The notes beneath the pieces were generated by a model. That model was not told where the DNA came from. It made no database searches and saw only the letters and a list, made by a program, of their open reading frames with translations. From Alitta virens (Eukaryota; Annelida; Polychaeta; Phyllodocida; Nereididae), in NCBI GenBank assembly GCA_932294295.1, contig OW028576.1:45362247-45426246 (forward strand): a stretch of 64,000 bases of DNA, read 5' to 3'. This document shows positions 61,130-64,000 of the stretch, piece by piece. Every line of letters starts with the position of its first letter. Position 1 is the stretch's first letter. A program made the translations under genes and the position numbers.

Positions 61130-62030
61130 GGTTCAAATAGATCGGGGCGCGACGGGGGCTAACGGGGGTATATACGTATTTGAGGTATATGGGAGGTATC
61201 CGGAGGTACATAGGAGGGGGGTAATTGTATTGTATTTTGTCATTTTAGATGAATTTTAAAATTCCCAATAGGATTCAAATGGGTTACCATTTGTAATGCA
61301 GCAGGGTACAGCGCTCCAATTTGTTTGAAACACCTGTTGCACTCTTGCAGTTGTTAGAAATTTGATTGTAAAACGTCATGAATACAATTTGTAAGCGTTG
61401 TTAAAGCTGTGTTCATGGTATTATTCTTACTACAGTAAATGTAGCAAATTCTTATTTATAAATGATGTACAATTGATTGTAAATTTTTGCCGGTATATTA
61501 TGAAGAGGCCAATAAAAAATTTAAAAAAAAAAATAGAATAGAACAAGAGTATTTGATTTTATATTTATTTTATTGGAAGAATCCATAGGCCTCGTGTCAG
61601 TATACACCCCCGTGGCAGGGAGTTATTAGAGAAGGTGATTTGGAATTTTTTTTTAAGGAAAGTCGGAGATATGTCGAGCTGAAGGAATAATGCTGGTGTA
61701 TGGGACTGTAATTTGGTGGTTGACGAAATTGAGGGTAACTCGGTAACTCGGGAGGTATATGGGAGGTATCCAGGGGTACATGGGTAATGTATTGGGCTGG
61801 GGATTATAGGTGAGATTGAGGAAAATGTGGGTAACTTTAGGCTAATGGGGGGGGGGAGATGGGGTTAAGGGCTATGGGGGTAATCCGGGGCAGCTGGGGT
61901 AATCCGGGGCAGCTGGGGCAATATGTGGACAGGCAGGACAATCCCGGGGTAGTCAGCAAAAGTGTGGAGTAGTCAGAATAACCGGGGTTAGTTGGGAAAA
62001 TCAAGGGGTACCCAAGGTTAATTAGGGGTA
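61130..62030. repeat. G-rich degenerate word arrays
   Basis: Blocks of GGTATATGGGAGGTATCC and GGGGTA words at 61140-61220 and 61740-61800, then GGGGCAGCTGGGGTAATCC repeats at 61880-61930. The same block order recurs at 62480-62575. Multiple G-runs could form quadruplexes. No ORF. Confidence 0.65.
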
Positions 62031-62459
62031 TATAGGGTTATCCTGATCGTATTTGATTTTTCCCATATTAAAAAATGTTATGATGGGGTGTATCCTGTCA
62101 TGAGGCCAAACGATATGGTTCCCCAGAATTTTATATATTTATGAAATGTAGCAACATCAACAAATGTACAACCAAGAAATGCTGTCGCGTATGTATAATT
62201 ATATTTTGAGTTCTCTATACAAAAGGAACCTACAATTAAACATTATCAGAGAAAAACAAGGTGGCGTATTTGAATTAACATTTTCTTTATCGCTTTCTTT
62301 TACGGGTACCTCATATAATTTTAGTTGAAGTCTGGGTCATTACATGAGAGCTGGTGGTCCCAACAAAAAGTGATCTCACCGTGCCCCTCCCCCGAATGTG
62401 TGACCATAACTCACTACTGACCTACAGGGGGCAGGGGAAGAAAATGTAACAGAAAATCT

Positions 62460-62575
62460 GTTGGGACTGTAATTTGGGTAGTTGGGGTAACTCGGGGCTA
62501 ACAGGAGTATTCTAAGAGGTATTTGGGGTATATGGGAGGTATTCAGGGGGTACATGGGGAGGGGGGTAATTTCAG
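62460..62575. repeat. Second copy of the G-rich block
   Basis: GGTATATGGGAGGTATTCAG and GTACATGGGGAGGGGGGTAA repeat 61180-61220 in the same orientation. Confidence 0.75.
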
Positions 62576-62639
62576 CTGCAATGGGCATTGATGAAACATG
62601 CATTACACAGACACTGATATTTGCCTGAATATGCAGGGT

Positions 62640-64000
62640 TGATGTCTGCATTTTCAGGGACTGGCCCTTTTCTACTGTACATGCGAACAGAAGGGTTGGT
62701 GGAAGTAAAATGCAGACACTAACTCTGCAGCTGTATTGAAATTTGCACAGGGTCACAGTCTGCACTTTCCATCTGTACCTGCATTTTTTCTTCAACCAAC
62801 CCTGCCAATCAAGACGGATGAACACACCTGCATTTTGCAACTTTCAATTCTCTCAGTTGTGTCTTTAAATTACACCTACAAGCAGAGGGTCAGTGTCTGC
62901 ATTTTGCATCCACTAACTATACTTATTAAGACAAATAAATGTACAGGGTCAGTGCCTGCAGTTTGCATCCACCAACCCTCCCTGTTGTCTCTGTAATTTA
63001 GACCTACAAGCAGAGGGTCAGTGTCTGCATTGTGCATCCACTAACTATACTAATTAAGACAAATAAATGTACAGGGTCCGTGCCTGCAGTTTGCATCCAC
63101 CAACCCTCCCCTACAAGCAGAGGGTCAGTGACTGCATTTTGCATCCACTAACTATACTAATTGATACAAATAAATGTACAGGGTCAGTGCCTGCAGTTTG
63201 CATCCACCAACCCTCCCTGTTGTCTCTATGATTCAGACCTACAAGCAGAGGGTCAGTGACTGCATTTTGCATCCACTAACTATACTAATTGATACAAATA
63301 AATGTACAGGGTCAGTACCTGCATTTTGCATCCACTAACCCTCCCTGTTGCCTCTGTAATTTAGACCTACAAGCTTAGGGTCAGTGACTGCATTTTGCAT
63401 CCACTAACTATACTAATTCATACAAATAAATGTACAGGGTCAGTACCTGCATTTTGCATCCACCAACCCTCCCTGTTGTCTCTGTAATTTAGACCTACAA
63501 GCACAGGGTCAGTGTCTGCATTTTGCATCCACTAACTATACTAATTGATACAAATAAATGTACAGGGTCAGTGCCTGCAGTTTGCATCCACCAACCCTCC
63601 CTGTTGTCTCTGTAATTTAGACCTACAAGCACAGGGCCAGTGTCTGCATTTTGCATCCACTAACTATACTAATTGATACAAATAAATGTACAGGGTCAGT
63701 ACCTGCATTTTGCATCCACCAACCCTCCCTGTTGTCTCTGTAATTTAGACCTACAAGCTTAGGGTCAGTGACTGCATTTTGCATCCACTAACTATACTAA
63801 TTGATACCAATAAATGTACAGGGTCAGTACCTGCCTTTTGCATCCACCAACCCTCCCTGTTGTCTCTATGATTCAGACCAACAAGCACAGGGTCAGTGAC
63901 TGCATTTTGCATCCACTAACTATACTAATTGATACCAATAAATGTACAGGGTCAGTACCTGCCTTTTGCATCCACCAACCCTCCCTGTTGTCTCTATGAT
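62640..64000. repeat. 128-bp satellite array, runs off the window
   Basis: The word GTACAGGGTC starts at 62941, 63069, 63176, 63304, 63432, 63560, 63688, 63816 and 63944. The period is exactly 128 except one 107-bp unit lacking a 21-bp segment. Each unit has two diverged halves, each containing GGGTCAGTG, CTGCA and TTTGCATCCAC, so it grew from an ancestral unit of about 64 bp. Copies before 62941 are degenerate. Short frames in the array are by-products. Confidence 0.95.

Noticed and set aside
62376..62996. Frames of 86 and 154 residues near the satellite
   Set aside because: They lie in degenerate satellite copies and G-rich arrays.

Overview
The window is animal nuclear DNA. It is AT-rich, has GT-AG introns and many microsatellites, and is packed with transposable elements; nothing prokaryotic is present. 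The repeat mix (Ty3/Gypsy, APE-type LINEs, Tc1/mariner, hAT, PIF/Harbinger, P-like, a TTAA-target element, a tRNA-derived SINE) fits a marine invertebrate such as a lancelet, echinoderm, hemichordate or mollusc. The sequence alone does not settle which.

Two intron-containing host genes can be reconstructed. (1) On the minus strand, exons at 22916-22991 (signal peptide), 15953-16047 and 8812-9082 (two halves of one Ig-like domain) and 5206-5535 (a second extracellular module) join in compatible phases. They form a secreted or membrane Ig-superfamily protein whose introns are filled with transposons. (2) On the plus strand, about 12 exons from 38733 to 46761, plus a likely one at 47148-47188, encode an N-terminal Myb/SANT-like region and a core that resembles the RNase-H-like fold of P-type transposases. 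This may be a domesticated transposase.

Layout: 1-870 rearranged Ty3/Gypsy LTR element; 870-5200 repeats and SINE pieces; 5206-22991 Ig gene, whose introns hold a TTAA element (5989-7775), word-array elements A (9384-10076) and B (about 12075-13776, with a perfect 80-bp-arm palindrome), a Tc1 element (13991-15614), a decayed hAT (17780-19415) and a nest of three elements with 8-bp target duplications (19437-22778); about 23.28-37.38 kb LINE-A, interrupted by an 8.45-kb TIR element E (25190-33641) that itself contains a Harbinger element (28449-32875); 38-47 kb SANT-like gene with a MITE, a SINE and a LINE fragment in its introns; 47.8-51.9 kb LINE-B; 52.1-53.7 kb tandem duplication; 54.8-61.0 kb P-like/THAP transposon; 61.1-62.6 kb G-rich arrays; 62.6-64.0 kb a 128-bp satellite running off the window.

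The most notable system is LINE-A. Its ORF1 fuses a NADAR (YbiA-like) domain, with its Glu and Trp retained, to an SGNH esterase-like domain. It lies 8 nt upstream of an endonuclease/reverse-transcriptase ORF2. NADAR enzymes act on ADP-ribosylated or NAD-related substrates, so a retrotransposon carrying one suggests a counter-measure to, or use of, ADP-ribose signalling. The second general pattern is that many unrelated elements here end in dense arrays of short degenerate words, each family with its own word.
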